Positions 11,428-24,055 of a stretch of DNA of 64,000 bases are shown piece after piece. The notes beneath the pieces were generated by a model that saw only the letters and a list, made by a program, of their open reading frames with translations, was not told where the DNA came from and did no database searches. Made by a program: the position numbers and the translations under genes. Each line of letters starts with the position of its first letter. The stretch's first letter is position 1. The stretch is from Tricholoma matsutake (taxonomy: Eukaryota > Basidiomycota > Agaricomycetes > Agaricales > Tricholomataceae): positions 4,526,001-4,590,000 of the forward strand of contig AP026546.1 in NCBI GenBank assembly GCA_026075535.2, written 5' to 3'.

Positions 11428-12990
11428 TCACATATGACCAAAGTCCGTGACTTGAATGCAACGCGGTGCAGCAGTGTGCTGTCGGTGGAATTCCTTGACT
11501 AACCGAGGGGCATTCACGTCAGACTCTTTGACCCATGAGTTCTCCTCATACCCATAACCCTTCCAATGCACCAAATACTGGAGTTTTCCTCGACGCAAAC
11601 AGCTGTCCAAGATTGACTCGACTTCGTATTGGGGTTCTCCCTCAATCACTGTAGGCGGTGGTGGTGGGTGTGAATGGTGTCCCAGGAATGGATCTGGGGG
11701 AGCTGGAAGGAGTTTGACAACATGGAAGACTGGGTGGAGTCTGGACATGGAGGCTGGGAGGCGTAGACAATAGGCATGCATTCCAACACACTTGACAATG
11801 GGGAAAGGTCCCAGGAAGCGATGAGTGAGTTTCTTGGATGGACGTGTAGTGGAGATGTCACTGGAGTCAAGATAAACTCGATCACCAACCTTGTACTGAG
11901 GGGTCAGAGAATGGCGTTGGTTGTAAAAGTGTGCCATGTCATCCTTCGCCTTTGCTAAGGCTGCCTTTGCCTCCTCCAAGCTATCCCACATGCATTCTGT
12001 GAACTCATTCACGGTCTTGATGTGTGAGGGAGTTTGGTGAGGTTCAAATCCCATGTGTGGATGTCATCCAGTGTCTAAGAGGAAAGGGGTCTGTTGAGTG
12101 GAAGCATGGACATGGTTGTTGTATCTGAACTTGGCCAAGGGGAGAAGATTGTCCCAATTGTCCTGGCATTCATTGACAAAGATGCAGATGTACTGCTCCA
12201 GTTCCTGGTTGACTCGCTCAGTCTGGCCGTCGGTTTGTGGGTGATAAGCAGTCGAAGCAAGGAGTTTGATCCCCAGGAGTCGGTACAGCTTGCGAGTGAA
12301 CTCTGCCATGAACTGAGGGCCACAATCAGAGAGGAAAGCACCAGGAAGTCCATGTAATTTCCACACATGGTGGAGGTAGAGTCGGGCGGCACCCAGGGCA
12401 CTGACAGTGGTGTGAGTGGGAATGAAGTGAGTGCATTTTCCCACTGAATCAACTGTGCACATCACCGCATCAAACCCATTTGACTCTGGCAACTCCACCA
12501 CAAAGTCGACGCTGACAACATCCCAACGACTCTCTGGAACAGGAAGAGGGTGTAGCTCGCCAATGGGTTTGCGATGAGGAACCTTGGTGCATAAGCAAAG
12601 GTCACAAGTGCAACAATACTGACCAATGAGCTGTGACATTTGTGGCCACCAATAATTCCGTGAGGTGAGCTCCAAGGTCTTCCAGCATCCAGGATGACCA
12701 GCAATCTGTGAGTCATGGTGTTGGGATATGATGCACCGGCAAAGGTCTGGGTCATTGGGAATGTATATGCGGTCCCTGAAATACAACAAGTCCTCTTTTT
12801 CAGCCCACTCTGCCACATGCAAGGAAAGGGTGGATCCCTTCCTCAGTTCTTTAACAGCTCGGGCAACAACATCCTCATGTAAACCGCTACGGTTTGCACG
12901 ACAAATGTCATGTAGGATGTTCTGCTCCTCGCCCTGGGGTGCGATGCCTTCCAGTGCCCAAATGGTGAACAGGTCTGGCTGCAACAACAC
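11428..12990 (-). pseudogene. Gypsy A integrase with C-terminal chromodomain
   Basis: Two abutting minus frames (12990-12064 and 12054-11428). The zinc-binding part shows H..AGHPG then CTCDLC. The catalytic core shows VSVDFVVELP (first Asp), LSDCGPQF (second Asp) and TDGQTERVNQ (Glu), so the D,D,E triad is present. The second frame carries a GDRVYLD segment and ends with a chromodomain (YEVESIL, LVHWKGY, NSWV). Chromodomains steer chromoviruses to heterochromatin. A stop between the two frames indicates decay. Confidence 0.85.
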
Positions 12991-13278
12991 AATGTTTTGG
13001 TTGTCATCGCTGCCATCCCCATGGTCTGCACATCAGGAGAGGGCATTGGTCTTCCCCATGCTGCAACCCAGATGGTGGTACAAGGAGAAGTCGAATCTGG
13101 ATAGATACAGTGACCAATGAGCTTGACAACAGTTCAATTTCTTGGCCGTCATAAAGTACTCGACATTCTTGTGATCCGTCCAAATTTCCACCTTGTGTTG
13201 GGCACCCTCGAGGAAGTGTCGCTACTCCTCAAGCACATGCATTATCGCCAACATCTCCTTGTCATGGATCTCGTAATT

Positions 13279-15065
13279 TCACTCTACAGCACTAGGGCTT
13301 TTGGAGTAGAACACAACAGGATGCCACTTCTGGTCCTCTGGAGACTGCTGAGACAACACGGCGCCCATCGCAAAGTCAGAACTGTTAGCTTCTACACAAA
13401 AAGGACACGAATCATCAGCAAAGGTAAGGATGGGAGTGGAAGTGACCATCTCTTTAAGCCTTTCAAATGCCTCCTGTTGTGCATTATCCCACCTCCATGC
13501 CTCCTTTCCTGTCAAGTTGAACAGTAGTTGTGCATGATGTGAGAAATCCTTGATAAAACGCTGATAGAAATTGATGAAGCCCAGGAAAGACTGCACCTCT
13601 TTCTTGTTTGTGGGCATTGGCCAAGCCATGACCCTGTTCACCTTGATAGGATCCATCTCCACCTGACCCTCCAAGATAATCAGGCTGAGGTACTCGATCT
13701 TGGTCTTCTCAAACTTGCACTTGTCCTGACAAAGGTAGAGTTTGTACCGTCGAAGCCATTCTAGGACAAGGCATGTGATGCAACGTGCTCTTCAACCATG
13801 CGAGTGAAGATGAGGATGTCATCAAGATAGATGCAGACAACGCCTTCGAGGATGAGGTCATGGAAAATGTTGTTCATCATGGTCTGAAAGGTGGCAGGGC
13901 TATTAGTAAGGCCAAAGAACATGACAAGCGGTTCAAAAAGACCATGGTTGGTACAAAAGGCTGCCTTCCACTCATCTCCCTCCTTTATCCTCACATTATT
14001 GTAGCCCCAACAGACGTCGAGCTTGAAGTATCAGGCTCCATGGAGCTGGTTCACGAGTTCAGAGATGAGAGGTAATGGGTAGCAATTTTTGACCGTGATG
14101 TTGTTGAGCCTTCTGTAGTCTTGAACCAGTCAAAGTGAGCCATCCTTCTTCTTGACAAAGAAAAAGGGAGAGGCCATGGGTGACTTCGATGGTCGAATAC
14201 GTCCAGAGGCCAGGTGTTCGTCAATGAACTAGTCAAGCTGTTGTTGTTCTTCAGGAGAGAGAGGATAGACCTTGCAGGATGAAGGGGTTGCACCGGGGGT
14301 GAGTTCAATCGCGTGATCCCATGGCTTGCGCACAGGGAGAGAGTCGGACGATTCCTTGGAGAACACGTCTCCAAACTCATGGAGATGAGGGAGCAAGGAA
14401 TTAGTAGAGGATTTAGCAGCATTGTTTTTGTGGAAGGCCTCAGCGAGGCGTTGGGATATGTTCAATGTAGCACACACCTCGTGCGATGGACAAATTGCAG
14501 TGTAGAAGATCCGATCACCTTCCTCCACTTCCTCTGGCTCCTCATCATCATCATCTGAGTCTAGCATCAGATCAGGAACCCCTTCCAACTCCACTTCAGG
14601 TATAGGCAGGGGTCCAGCACGACACTTCTGAGTACGTCGTATCGCCGCCTTCTGTCCACAATGTTCTTGCCTGGCCTCTGTGAAACAAGTATGACAGCGG
14701 GATGGACATCAGCTCATGGTAACCTCCCTGGTATGCCAGTCGACCTCTGGGTTATGGTCTCGAAGCCATGGATAGCCCAAAATCACCTTTTGCTTTCCTA
14801 ATTGAGTGACAGCAAAAAGGGCATGCTCACTATGATCTTTGTAACAGAGGACCAGGTCTACAACCTCTTGGATGGCACCAGCTTCATTTGGGGACCCATC
14901 CACATTATACACAGGTATCAGATGCAAGAGTGAGCGAGTATTTAGGTGATGTTGTTGTGCAAGATGGGCATCAATGAAGAGACCGGTCACACCAGAGTCC
15001 AGGAGCGCAGAGACACCGAGTATCTGTCCAGTGTCAGTTGTCTGCAGTTCGATTGCTAGGTTCAA
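13279..15065 (-). pseudogene. Gypsy A protease, reverse transcriptase and RNase H
   Basis: Protease: LLDSGVTG near 14990 keeps the DSG active site, and ILGYPWLRDHNP is the flap region. RT: DHAIELTPGA and KVYPLSPEEQ, then a TAG after QQQLD, then [11 protein letters not shown] and YLDDILIF near 13820, so the YxDD catalytic motif is intact. RNase H: VEANSSDFAMGAVLSQ, where the usual catalytic Asp of the TDAS segment is replaced. Several stops and shifts (14229, 13760) break the polyprotein. Confidence 0.85.
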
Positions 15066-15276
15066 GGAATGTGTAGAGGGAGTGGATGCAACAATATATT
15101 TGCGTGGTAGTTTATGCTCCTATGATTTAATTTTGGGGTGTGGAGCAGAGGGAGAGATGGGAAGAGCAGGTACGTCTTCAGCCAACTTTCAAGGATCAGA
15201 GAAATGGAGTCATTCTCCAGGGATTCAACTGACAAGACTTCAAAGTGGTTATGGACAGGCAGTGAGGGCGTATGAT

Positions 15277-16457
15277 TCACTTGCTGCGAATAGAAAAATC
15301 CTGCTCCTCTACAACTTCTGACTTGATCTCCTCTGCAACCTGATCCTTTGCTTCCTTGACATCTACAAGCGCCAACAAGTCTTGGAGGAGTTCATCTTGC
15401 CCCTCGTGGGTGAGCATGCAGATATCCTGACAATGGGGACACGCTCCAGCCCTTGCCCAGTTTCCCCACAATGGTAGCAGAGATCCAACCTACATGCACA
15501 GCTGTGGGCTGCATCAACATCCATTGGTACCCAGACATTGATGGCTGGTGTGGGAGTTTGACGAACAGGAATGGGGTTAAGGCGGGGAAGGGTTCGATTG
15601 AAGGTGTAGGGCGCATGAGTGGTTGTTGGAGCACAGAATGCAGCATTAAACACTGCATTTGTGAGTCAGTTCTCGTCACAGAGTGAAGCAGCTTCATACC
15701 AAGCATAGATATCATCATCTGCTGGGTGCCCTTCCAACATCTGTGCAATCTGGTCCTGAATTTCTTGGTTGAGGCCCTGTCGGAACTTCACCACCACTGG
15801 TAGCCCACTCCCATATCCTGCCATGTCCACCAAATCCTTAAACTCATCAATATAATCGTCCACGGATTGATGTGCCTGGTGGTAAGAGGATGACTCAAGT
15901 CATGTCACTGCTCAGTGGCACTCGTTGAGGGGACAAAAGTGGCATACAAACTCGGCTCAAAAGTCACCCCAAGTGGAGAAAGGTAGAGAACCAAGTTCTT
16001 TAGTTTGACACAGAAAACAGTCCACGTAGAGATAGGCACATTCAGATTTCATGTATGTGAAGGCCCAATAAGTTTTTGCAGCCTCATCAACAAATTGATG
16101 CAACTGGAGACTGATGTATAACTCACAGGAATTAAGGAATGCATGTCCCTGCGCACATGCACCATTAAATTCAGTGGGGGGGGACGGTTTGATCTGGGTG
16201 TGCTCTTTAGTGGGCGCATTTGGCGGTACGTCGTTGTTGCATGTGCTTGGAGTCGCAATGGCAGGAATATTGGTCGTAGGGTTAGTCTGGAGGGTCCTGA
16301 CAAAGTTTTCAATTGTAGATTTAAGCAAATCGGTTTGCATGCGTATTCTGGAAATGTTGCTTTCAAGCACGTCGAGGCCCTCTGATGTGTCCATGTCGCT
16401 AGGGGGTGCTGATAGGTTGTCTCCTCGGCTCAAAGGCCAATTCACCATTTCAACCAC
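15277..16457 (-). pseudogene. Gypsy A gag
   Basis: Fragments in two frames give a gag protein. An N-terminal region (MVEMVNWPL..., PPTEFNGACAQG) is followed by a capsid-like stretch (YIDEFKDLVDMAGY, VVKFRQGLNQEIQDQI) and a zinc knuckle start CYHCGETG near 15480. Gag forms the particle that packages element RNA. Stops at about 15957 and 15665 interrupt it. Confidence 0.75.
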
Positions 16458-16499
16458 ATTCTAATCACATCAGATAACTCGCACGAGGTCCCAGAAGCA

Positions 16500-16900
16500 G
16501 CGCGACCACTCCCAACCAAGTCTCGAGCGCGAGCATCATATCGAACACAATCGAACATCATCGAGCATCATCGAACGTGGTCAAGCATCATCAAACATTG
16601 TCGAGCACCGTATCAAACATGGTCAAGCATCGTCGAGCATTGTATCAAACACGATCGAACATTGTCGAGCATCGTCGAACACGGTCGAGCATTGTTGAAC
16701 ATCATCGAGCATCATATCGAACATGATCAAACAGCATGAGCATCATATTGAACGCAATCAAACATCGTCGAGCATCGTATCAAATGCGATCGAACATCGT
16801 CAAGCATCGTGAGCATCGTATCAAATGCGATTGAACATCATTGAGCATCGTGAGCATCGTATTGAATGCGATCAAACATCATCAAACATCGAAAATCGAC
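16500..16900. repeat. TCGA-rich short tandem repeats in the gypsy A leader
   Basis: About 30 variants of a 10-13-bp unit such as CGAGCATCAT or CGAACATCGT run through 16530-16880; weaker copies reach 17150 and 17640-17720. Many units carry TCGA, and many have decayed to TCAA or TTGA, the CpG transition pattern. It lies between the 5' LTR and gag. Confidence 0.8.
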
Positions 16901-18053
16901 ATCAGACACTATATCGCTATCCCAATGGTCATCGCACACATGCCAGACATGTCCCCTACCATTGTCGAACAATATCGCACCAATATTGGGCCATGAACAA
17001 AGTCAGAAGAATCTTCGAAAATCTTTGAAAAACATCGAACCTCGAAAAACATCGTTGGACACAGTATTTCCTATTCAAATGATCTTCGGATGCATGCTGG
17101 ACACATGGGACACTATATCGAGTATATCGAGCACATTTCGACCGCATGTGCATGCATACAATCTGCTCGAAGCAGTTTCCGATCTTCTATTCAATTTATA
17201 ACAAGGACAGTCCAGTTTTAGCTATTCTTTCTTATTATTTCTTCATCATGTGTTATATTCACCCTTTCTAGGCTCGCTTTATTGTTCTGATATACTTATA
17301 TTGTCTTTTGCCTCGAGTTTTCCACATGTTTGCCTCATGTTCTCTAGCCTTTTTAGGTACTTTCTTTATTTTATATAAAAAGATGTACTAGATACAAAGA
17401 AAAACAAGAAAGTCGTTGTCTTCCTCCCAGATCACAGTGATTTGAGAGTACAGTTTAGTCTTATTCAGTCCGAAGTTTGGTGTTTTATGCTAAACTTCCT
17501 CGAAATTCCTCGAAATTCCTCACATTACGCTATTTTTGCTCTTGCTTCCCTCGATTAGCCTTTTCTTCACTTATACTACTCGTCTAGTCCCCCGATCTTG
17601 TGTCCGAACATATCTACCCACTCGAAATTCCTCGAAACCTCTTCAAAAAATATTGCAACATCTCAAAAAGCATCGCAACATCTCAAAAAGCATCGCAACA
17701 TCTCGAAAATCATCACAAGTCCTCGAAACACATTCTTTTAACCTCGAACTGCTTTGACAAGCAGTCCTTTTATGACTATTTGATGGTCGATCTGACAGGT
17801 GATGTCTAGAGGGCCTCGCATCCTTCCTCTGACTTGTCGCAAATATCATCAATTGACTCATTGGCAGTTTAGGTGGTTTTCCCAGGTTGAGTATCATCAG
17901 CACATTTGGCGAAAATGGCGGTGCAGTAAAGGCGAGACTGTCTGGAATGGTGTGTAGGGAGTCTGTGGAGCTTTGGGAAGTGTCGTCCACTCCGTACCTG
18001 CCTATCTTGGGCAGTGTGTTCACGATTTTGGGCCTTAGGGGAGAGTTTTCTAC
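16901..18053. other. Gypsy A 5' leader, noncoding
   Basis: About 1.1 kb between the repeat block and the 5' LTR. It has AT-rich stretches and scattered repeats of CTCGAAAT and catcgcaacatctc. No protein family is recognised. The bases next to the LTR (minus strand GTAGAAAACTC) do not look like a usual tRNA-primed site. Confidence 0.6.
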
Positions 18054-18479
18054 TATAAGGGCAACCTAAGCCTCTAGCAAAGGGAAATCCAAAGTTAAAA
18101 TTATACTACATAGTACAGGGATTGGGGACACACCTAGCAAAGGGAAATCCAAAGAGAAAACTCTAAGGATCCCTTTGCTGATGCCCAGTATATGTGAAGA
18201 TGACAAAAATCAAATAATAACCTAAAAATAGAAAAGGCGGAGATAGGCAGATCAAGGCCGCTGAATGACATCATACCAAGGGGTAGATGTTGGAAGGGGT
18301 GCTCCACCTCTAAATATAAAACTGTCAACATGCACAAACATGATAGAAAGGGAAAATTAGTAATAAAATCTGGAAAAATCATAGAAAATGAAGAATAGAA
18401 GGAAATGAAGTGAGGAAAAATATAGAACAAATGTAAAAAATAGGAGAAACACACAGGGCACCCCCCTAGTCCCCTTACA
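18054..18479 (-). repeat. 5' LTR of gypsy element A
   Basis: 426-bp partner of 10961-11386, followed by the ACATT duplication at 18480-18484. Element transcription should start here and run leftward. Confidence 0.9.
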
Positions 18480-18484
18480 ACATT

Positions 18485-19576
18485 AGTGGAAAAGTAAAAG
18501 GCTCCATTACTAGCAAAAAATACATGCACAATGAAATCTGGTCTCTTATAGTAGCACTGGGAGCCCCACTCTGGTATATAACTTTATCCCCAGCAGACAA
18601 CAAACACCCTATATGCTTGTACTTTGCAGTCCAGAGCCAATCTTTTTCCCCTTGCCCACTTTCTGCAGACAATAGATATTGACTAATTGCTGAAAACCCT
18701 GTTGCAGGTGCACAGTTTTTCCACTTTATGACAACAATGTTTATTAAACATGTTCTTGGGGTTGAAACAGCCCACAGTGGAGTTTATGGAGGTACATCAG
18801 GATACTATGGCACTGTTGAACAACAAGGATGTTTAACTTTACATTTGCATATGTTATTATGGATTAAAGGTACCATGTCTCCAGAGGATATATGAGAAAG
18901 GATCACCGACTCTACTTCAGATTTTCGCAAAAGTTTGATTGAATACTTGGAAAGTACCCACACTGGTGATTTTGTGGCTGGCTCCAGGGAAGCTGCAGAA
19001 GCAAATGTAGACATAGCCTCAACTCAACCTGGTTATTATGACCTCACAGAGACCATGCCTGAACCACCACCTTGTGCCTGCCCAACACAGAAGTGTAAAG
19101 GGTGTAAGCAATGTTGAGCACTTGTGTCGTGGTGGTCCAGGTTCAGAGCAACAGTTGATGACATCCTTCTCAGGTCTAACATTCACAAATGCACAACAAA
19201 TAAGAATAAGGATGGCTCACTGAACAAGCTCCACCCCTTTGTAGGATGCTTGGACAACATTTGGGGAAAATGCAAAGCTCGCTTTCCAAGACCACTGTTT
19301 GCAAAGACAGAAGTAGACAATGAAACAGGGCACATAAACATGAAAAAAGGGGAGCCTTGGATCAACACTATTACTTATGTTGTTACCTACCTGTTTCATT
19401 GCAATATAGACATCACAAGCTTGCGCTCAGGCACAGCAATCAAGGGAGTATTACTTTATGTAACTAATTATGTAATGAAGCCAACTCTAAAGACTCATGT
19501 TGTATTTGAAACTGTGAAATCTATGTTTCAAAAAAATACTGAAATGCTGACAGGCACTGAATCCCACCAACAAAAA
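18485..19576 (+). pseudogene. Helitron Rep domain (HUH endonuclease)
   Basis: Continues the Helitron frame after gypsy A. The two-histidine HUH motif reads LHLHMLLW with His codons at 18842-18844 and 18848-18850. The paired tyrosines read YVTNYVMK with Tyr codons at 19457-19459 and 19469-19471. Both catalytic motifs of rolling-circle Rep are therefore still written in the sequence. Between them lie VDDILLRSNIHKC and INTITYVVTYLFHCNIDI, typical of the Helitron-like N domain. In-frame TGA codons near 18683, 18891 and 19114 kill the frame. Confidence 0.85.
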
Positions 19577-19581
19577 GCATG

Positions 19582-20556
19582 TGGAAGGTTGCCGAGTTTG
19601 GCAGCCTACACTAGACTTAGGTTTATTAAAAGACAGGATCAAATTATCTTTGTTGCATGGAAGTAGGAACCATAAGTTACTACAAATAAAAGAATAGGAA
19701 GTTACTATACCTTTGTTGCATGGAAGTAGGAACGAAGGTTAAGGAATAAAAAATAAGTAATATATAAGAAAAAGATTGACTGTGTAAGTAAAAGGCCGCA
19801 TCAAGCATAGTGTGTGATTTGGGAAGGTCACATCAGGCATAGTCACAAAATAGGAAGGTACCACATCAATAGGATAATGTTGGCACTGCTGGATGTGGAT
19901 AGAAGGGTAATAAGGATGTATGGTGCCATTGCCAGGATGCATGTCGCCGGTTTTTGTTGTCATATTTGCTGGTGGCTGTGCCAGCAGCGAGGGTGATTGT
20001 GTCGGCAATGTGTGTGGCTGTGTCAGTGCCGTGGGAGTGTGTTGGTGGCGTAGGGTGGCCATAACTCACTGTAACACAGACATTGGTATATCTGGTGTTG
20101 GTGAGTTGTTTATGTGCCGTAGGTGGCCATGCTATTGCCGGTGGCTGTGCCAGCAGTAAGGGTGGTTGTGTCGGTGATGTGTGTGGCTGTGCCGGTGCCA
20201 TGGTAGTGTTTAATGGTGGTGTAGTAATGTAACACAGACATTGGTATGTCTGGTGTTGGTGAGTTGTTTATGCGCTATGCTATCACCAGTGGCTGTGCCG
20301 GCAATGTGTGTGGCTGTGCTGGCGCCATGGAAGTGTTTAACAGTGGTGTAGTAATGTAACACAGACATTGGTATGTCTGGTGTTGGTGAGTTGTTTATGC
20401 ACCATAGGTGGCTGTGCTATCACCGGTGGCTGTGTCAGCAGCGAGGGTGGTTGTGTTGGTGATGTGTGTGGTGTGCCGGTGCTGTGGAAGTGTGTAATGG
20501 CGGTGTAGGTAAATTAACTTGTCGTAATGTTGTGAGTCTGTGGGGCCAGACTTACA
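19582..20556 (-). repeat. 3' LTR of gypsy element B with internal 127-bp tandem repeats
   Basis: 975 bp. It holds three copies of a unit around GTAACACAGACATTGG, at about 20068, 20228 and 20355; the last two are exactly 127 bp apart. The opposite LTR has one unit fewer. Confidence 0.85.
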
Positions 20557-20722
20557 CTCCTCCCCACTTGAAAAAATTGTGTGGGTCTCAGACCTCCGTC
20601 CCATTTTCATCTTCCCACCAGTTAAGGGCATCAGTGTCGGCCATTTCAGAGCCATTGCACCACTCATTGTGTTCTTTCCCATATCCTTCATAACGGACAA
20701 GGTATTGTACACCCCTGCCGCA

Positions 20723-22147
20723 TCAGTGTGCATCCACAATTTTGTCAATGTACCACTCCTCAGTGCCATCTTCAGTGACAATTGTCATTGGCTGAGCTGG
20801 CTCCCGGTCAGGGAAGAGGAGTGGGTCATTGGGGACATATTGTTTTAGTAGGTGTGCATGGAACCCAGGGAAGGTGTTGGGGTTTGAGAGTGTATTCAGA
20901 GCATTCAGGGAAGGTATGTGTGACCATGTAGGGGCCATCATGTCACGGCATGAATTTGGCAACTCATGTTTTGCCTTTGCATTTGTAATTGTGGTGGTGA
21001 TTTTCTGTGGAGAGCATGACAAGGTTGCCGACCTTGTAGACATCCTCTGGTGCTCAGTGCTCATTGGCATGATATGCCTGGCAAATTTTGGCAGCAAGGA
21101 GATTGTCCTGTGCTTCCTGAACATCGAGGTAATGATGTTGTGTGCAGTGATCTGCTCAGCAGTGGCATTTTTGGTGAGGGGCACAATAGGCGGGATGATG
21201 CATGGAGATCGGCCAGTTTTGAGTTGGAAACCAGCAAATCCAGTGGATGCATTCATGGTGTTCATGATAGCGAACCATACACAGGGGAGTTTAGCTAGCC
21301 AGCCCTTCTGGTTGTTGTCAACATGGTACCGAATGGCTTGGTTCACGGTTTTGTTTGTCCATTCACTGCTGCCATCAGTTTCAGGGTGATAGGATGTGGA
21401 CATTTTTAGTTTCACACCGGTGAGCTTGTGGAGTGCAGTCCAAAGGTTGGTGGTGAAACATGCATCTCTGTCAGAGATGAGGTGTAGTATGAGGCCATTT
21501 TTGCAGTACCATTTGTCAAAGAGCACAACAGCGACCTGGGCAGCAGTATATGAGGAGTGAATGCTGACGATGTGTATGTCACCACCAAGGAGGTCTGTCA
21601 TGGTCAGGATGGTGTCCTTTCCATTCTCCTCTGGTAGTGGGCCAATGAAATCCAGGGCCACGGTGTCGAAGCAGTTGTCAGGTACTGGTAGTGGGTGCAA
21701 GGGACCAGTGGGTTTTGTGGTCCAGTTTTTGTTTTGCTGGCACTTGGTGCATGATGGGATGTATGCATTTTCCAAGTCCTGGCGCATGCTTGGCCAGTAA
21801 TAAGAGCCACAGAGGGATTCATAGCTTTTGTCAAAGCTGAAATGTCCCAAGGTATCATGTGCCAGGTTGTAGAGTAGTTCACATACCTTGAGATCTTGTG
21901 GGATCACAAGTCGGCAACCGACATAGAGGAGTTGATCAGTGACGGTTGCCCCTTCAATGCTCCTCATGTCAATATCCTTCATAAGTTGTTTGGTGAAGGA
22001 ATCAGTCTCATAGCCGGTGATGATGGCATCAAGAAGTGACTGGTCTGTGGCAATGTTTAGTATGCCCGTGGCATGTGTAGCTGGTGCATTGCATGTGTAT
22101 GCGATCGCACAGGCAGTGAGGCATGCATCTGGTGTGACATCAGGCAT
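20723..22147 (-). pseudogene. Gypsy B integrase
   Basis: A single long frame of 474 residues. The zinc finger reads H..LGHFSFDKSYESL then CTKCQQNK. The core shows VALDFIGPLP (Asp), LISDRDACF (Asp) and ETDGSSEWTN (Glu), so the catalytic triad is kept. YYWPSMRQDLE and STSYHPETDG are standard gypsy integrase segments. The C-terminal part ends with EWYIDKIVDAH, perhaps the start of a lost chromodomain. This is the best preserved piece of the element. Confidence 0.85.
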
Positions 22148-23963
22148 GTGGGATAGTGCATCTGCAGCAGTGTTTTCTTTGCCACAGATGTAAGTTGAAA
22201 TCAGCCATGTACATTGACCATCTCATTTGTCGTCTTGACATCTCCTTCTGTGATTGGAAGTATTCGAGTGTTTGGTGGTCAGTGAAGACCTCAAAATGGG
22301 CACCGAGGAGGTGGGATCTCCATTTCTTAAATGCCTTGACAATAGCAAGGAGATCCTTCTCATGAACAGGGTAATTCTTCTCAGCATTGTTGAGTTGGTA
22401 GGAGTTGTAGGCGACTGGTCTCGCAGTTTCCCAAGTTGCACCAAAACTCAACATGGCGCCAGTTTGGCGGTCACTGGCATCAGTGGTGACATAGATGTTT
22501 GACGCCTTGTCTTTGTAATTAATTATGGTGAGACAGTCGGCACTGAGAACCAGGTCTTTGATGTGTTCAAAGGCAGCCTGGTGTTCTGTGGTTCATGGGG
22601 GGAATTCTTGGTCACATTCCTTGGTGGTGAGCAGTGTGAGTACACTTGTATATTCAGTGAGTGCTGGAAGGAAAGTGGCAATGTATCTGGTGAGTCCCAG
22701 GAACCCCCTGACATCAGTGGCAGTTGTTGGTTGTGGCCAAGATGCAATTCGGTCAGTTTTGCAGGGGTCAGGTTTGATACCTGTCCCCGAGATGACATGA
22801 CCGAGGAAACATAATTCGGTGGCAAAGAGGTTGGATTTTGCCTGATTGCAGTAGATACTGGCTTTTCGGAGGGCTTCAAGAATGGTGGCGCAGTTTCGTT
22901 CGTGTTCCTCCAGAGTTTGTGACCATATGATGATATCATCAAGATACACATGGCAAACCTTGCCAATGAGTTCTCGTAGTGCATCAGTCATTCGGCGCTG
23001 ATGTGTGGCCAGAGCATTGCATCCACCCTGTGGCATGACGGTCCACTCATAAAGTCCCCACGGTGTTCTTACAGCAGTGAGGTGAATGTCGTTAGGGTGT
23101 ACTCATGTCTGGAAGAAGGAGTTTGTCATGTCCATCTTGCCAAATATTTTTCCCTTCCCACAGTCAGAAAGTATATCGTCTATGCGGGGTAAGGGGAAGT
23201 TGTCTCATACAGTGTTACTGTTGAGTGCTTGGTAGTCATTCACCCACTGAGGGTCAACTGTTAAGTCCACCCCAGCAATGTATTTCGGCATGCAGAATGC
23301 TGGTGAGGCAAATTCTGAGGAGGATGGCCAAATGTGGCCAACCTTGAGGTGGTCATCCAGCAGTCTCTTCCAAGGTTCTTGGTATTTCTTTGGAGCTGCA
23401 TATCCTTTGCCATTGTTGACCTTGGTGGGGTCTTTGAGTTGGATGCGGTGGAACATGTGGCTGGGAATATCTTCAGTGCTATCAGGGAGACGAAGTGGGA
23501 AGCAGTTGGCAAATTTGAGTTTCATTTTTGCATCCCTCTCTTTGAGGAGTTCTTGGAATGCTAAGCCTTCAATGCGGTCTTGCATGGCAGCCATGATGGG
23601 TCCGGGGAGAAGGCATCCAGCAAGTGCTGGTGCTCCGGAGTTTTCCAGTGTAGGTGGTTTTGGAGTCCAAATTTTCTTCAGTGTTGGTGGAGGTGTAACC
23701 TGTTGTTTGCCCTGGGGCCGGGGTGTTCGAGAGGGTGGATTTAGGAGGTCAAAACTGGAGCATTTGTCAATGGTGGTTCGCTCATGGGTGTCAACCACAA
23801 TCTGTTCTGATGAAAGAAATGGCATTCCTAATATAATGGGGAATGATAATCCCTTATTTACTTTCATCTTGTGGACTCCTGATTTCCATATCCCCTGGTC
23901 TGATTGCAGCTCTAATTTGACATACTCCTCACAGTTGATTTTCTGCTGGGTCAACAATGACAT
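22140..23963 (-). pseudogene. Gypsy B protease tail, reverse transcriptase and RNase H
   Basis: Frame 23963-23205 holds the end of the protease (FPIILGMPFL) and the RT entry (PSSSEFASPAFCMPK). Frame 23036-22593 holds the RT palm with VYLDDIIIWS (YxDD) and LCFLGHVISG. Frame 22454-22140 is RNase H, with RPVAYNSYQLNNAEKNYPVHEKDLLA and FTDHQTLEYF. Frames are separated by stops and one shift, so no active polyprotein remains. Confidence 0.85.
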
Positions 23964-24055
23964 ATTATTTTCCTTTTTTGGGAGAGGATAATGTCAGAGG
24001 CCGAGACACTTGCAGAGTTCAAGGCTAATCACTGTGCAGGGGCAACCAATGTCCA

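Larger units (their letters stand above)
10961..18479 (-). mobile_element. Ty3/gypsy chromovirus-type element A, 7.5 kb, degenerate
   Basis: Two 426-bp LTRs flank gag, protease, RT, RNase H, integrase and chromodomain remnants in the order of Ty3/gypsy. All are on the minus strand, bounded by ACATT duplications. The LTRs start TGTAAGGGG and end CCCTTATA in element orientation (TG...TA rather than TG...CA). By eye they differ at 16 positions, all transitions. A purine tract (AGAGAGGGGGTGA) precedes the 3' LTR. A long 5' leader (16.5-18.0 kb) is full of TCGA-rich repeats. Confidence 0.9.

Noticed and set aside
16500..16900. CRISPR-like array
   Set aside because: Units are 10-13 bp, variable and without spacers, and lie in a eukaryotic retrotransposon leader.
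23278..23991. 237-residue plus-strand frame
   Set aside because: Shadow of gypsy B protease and RT on the minus strand.
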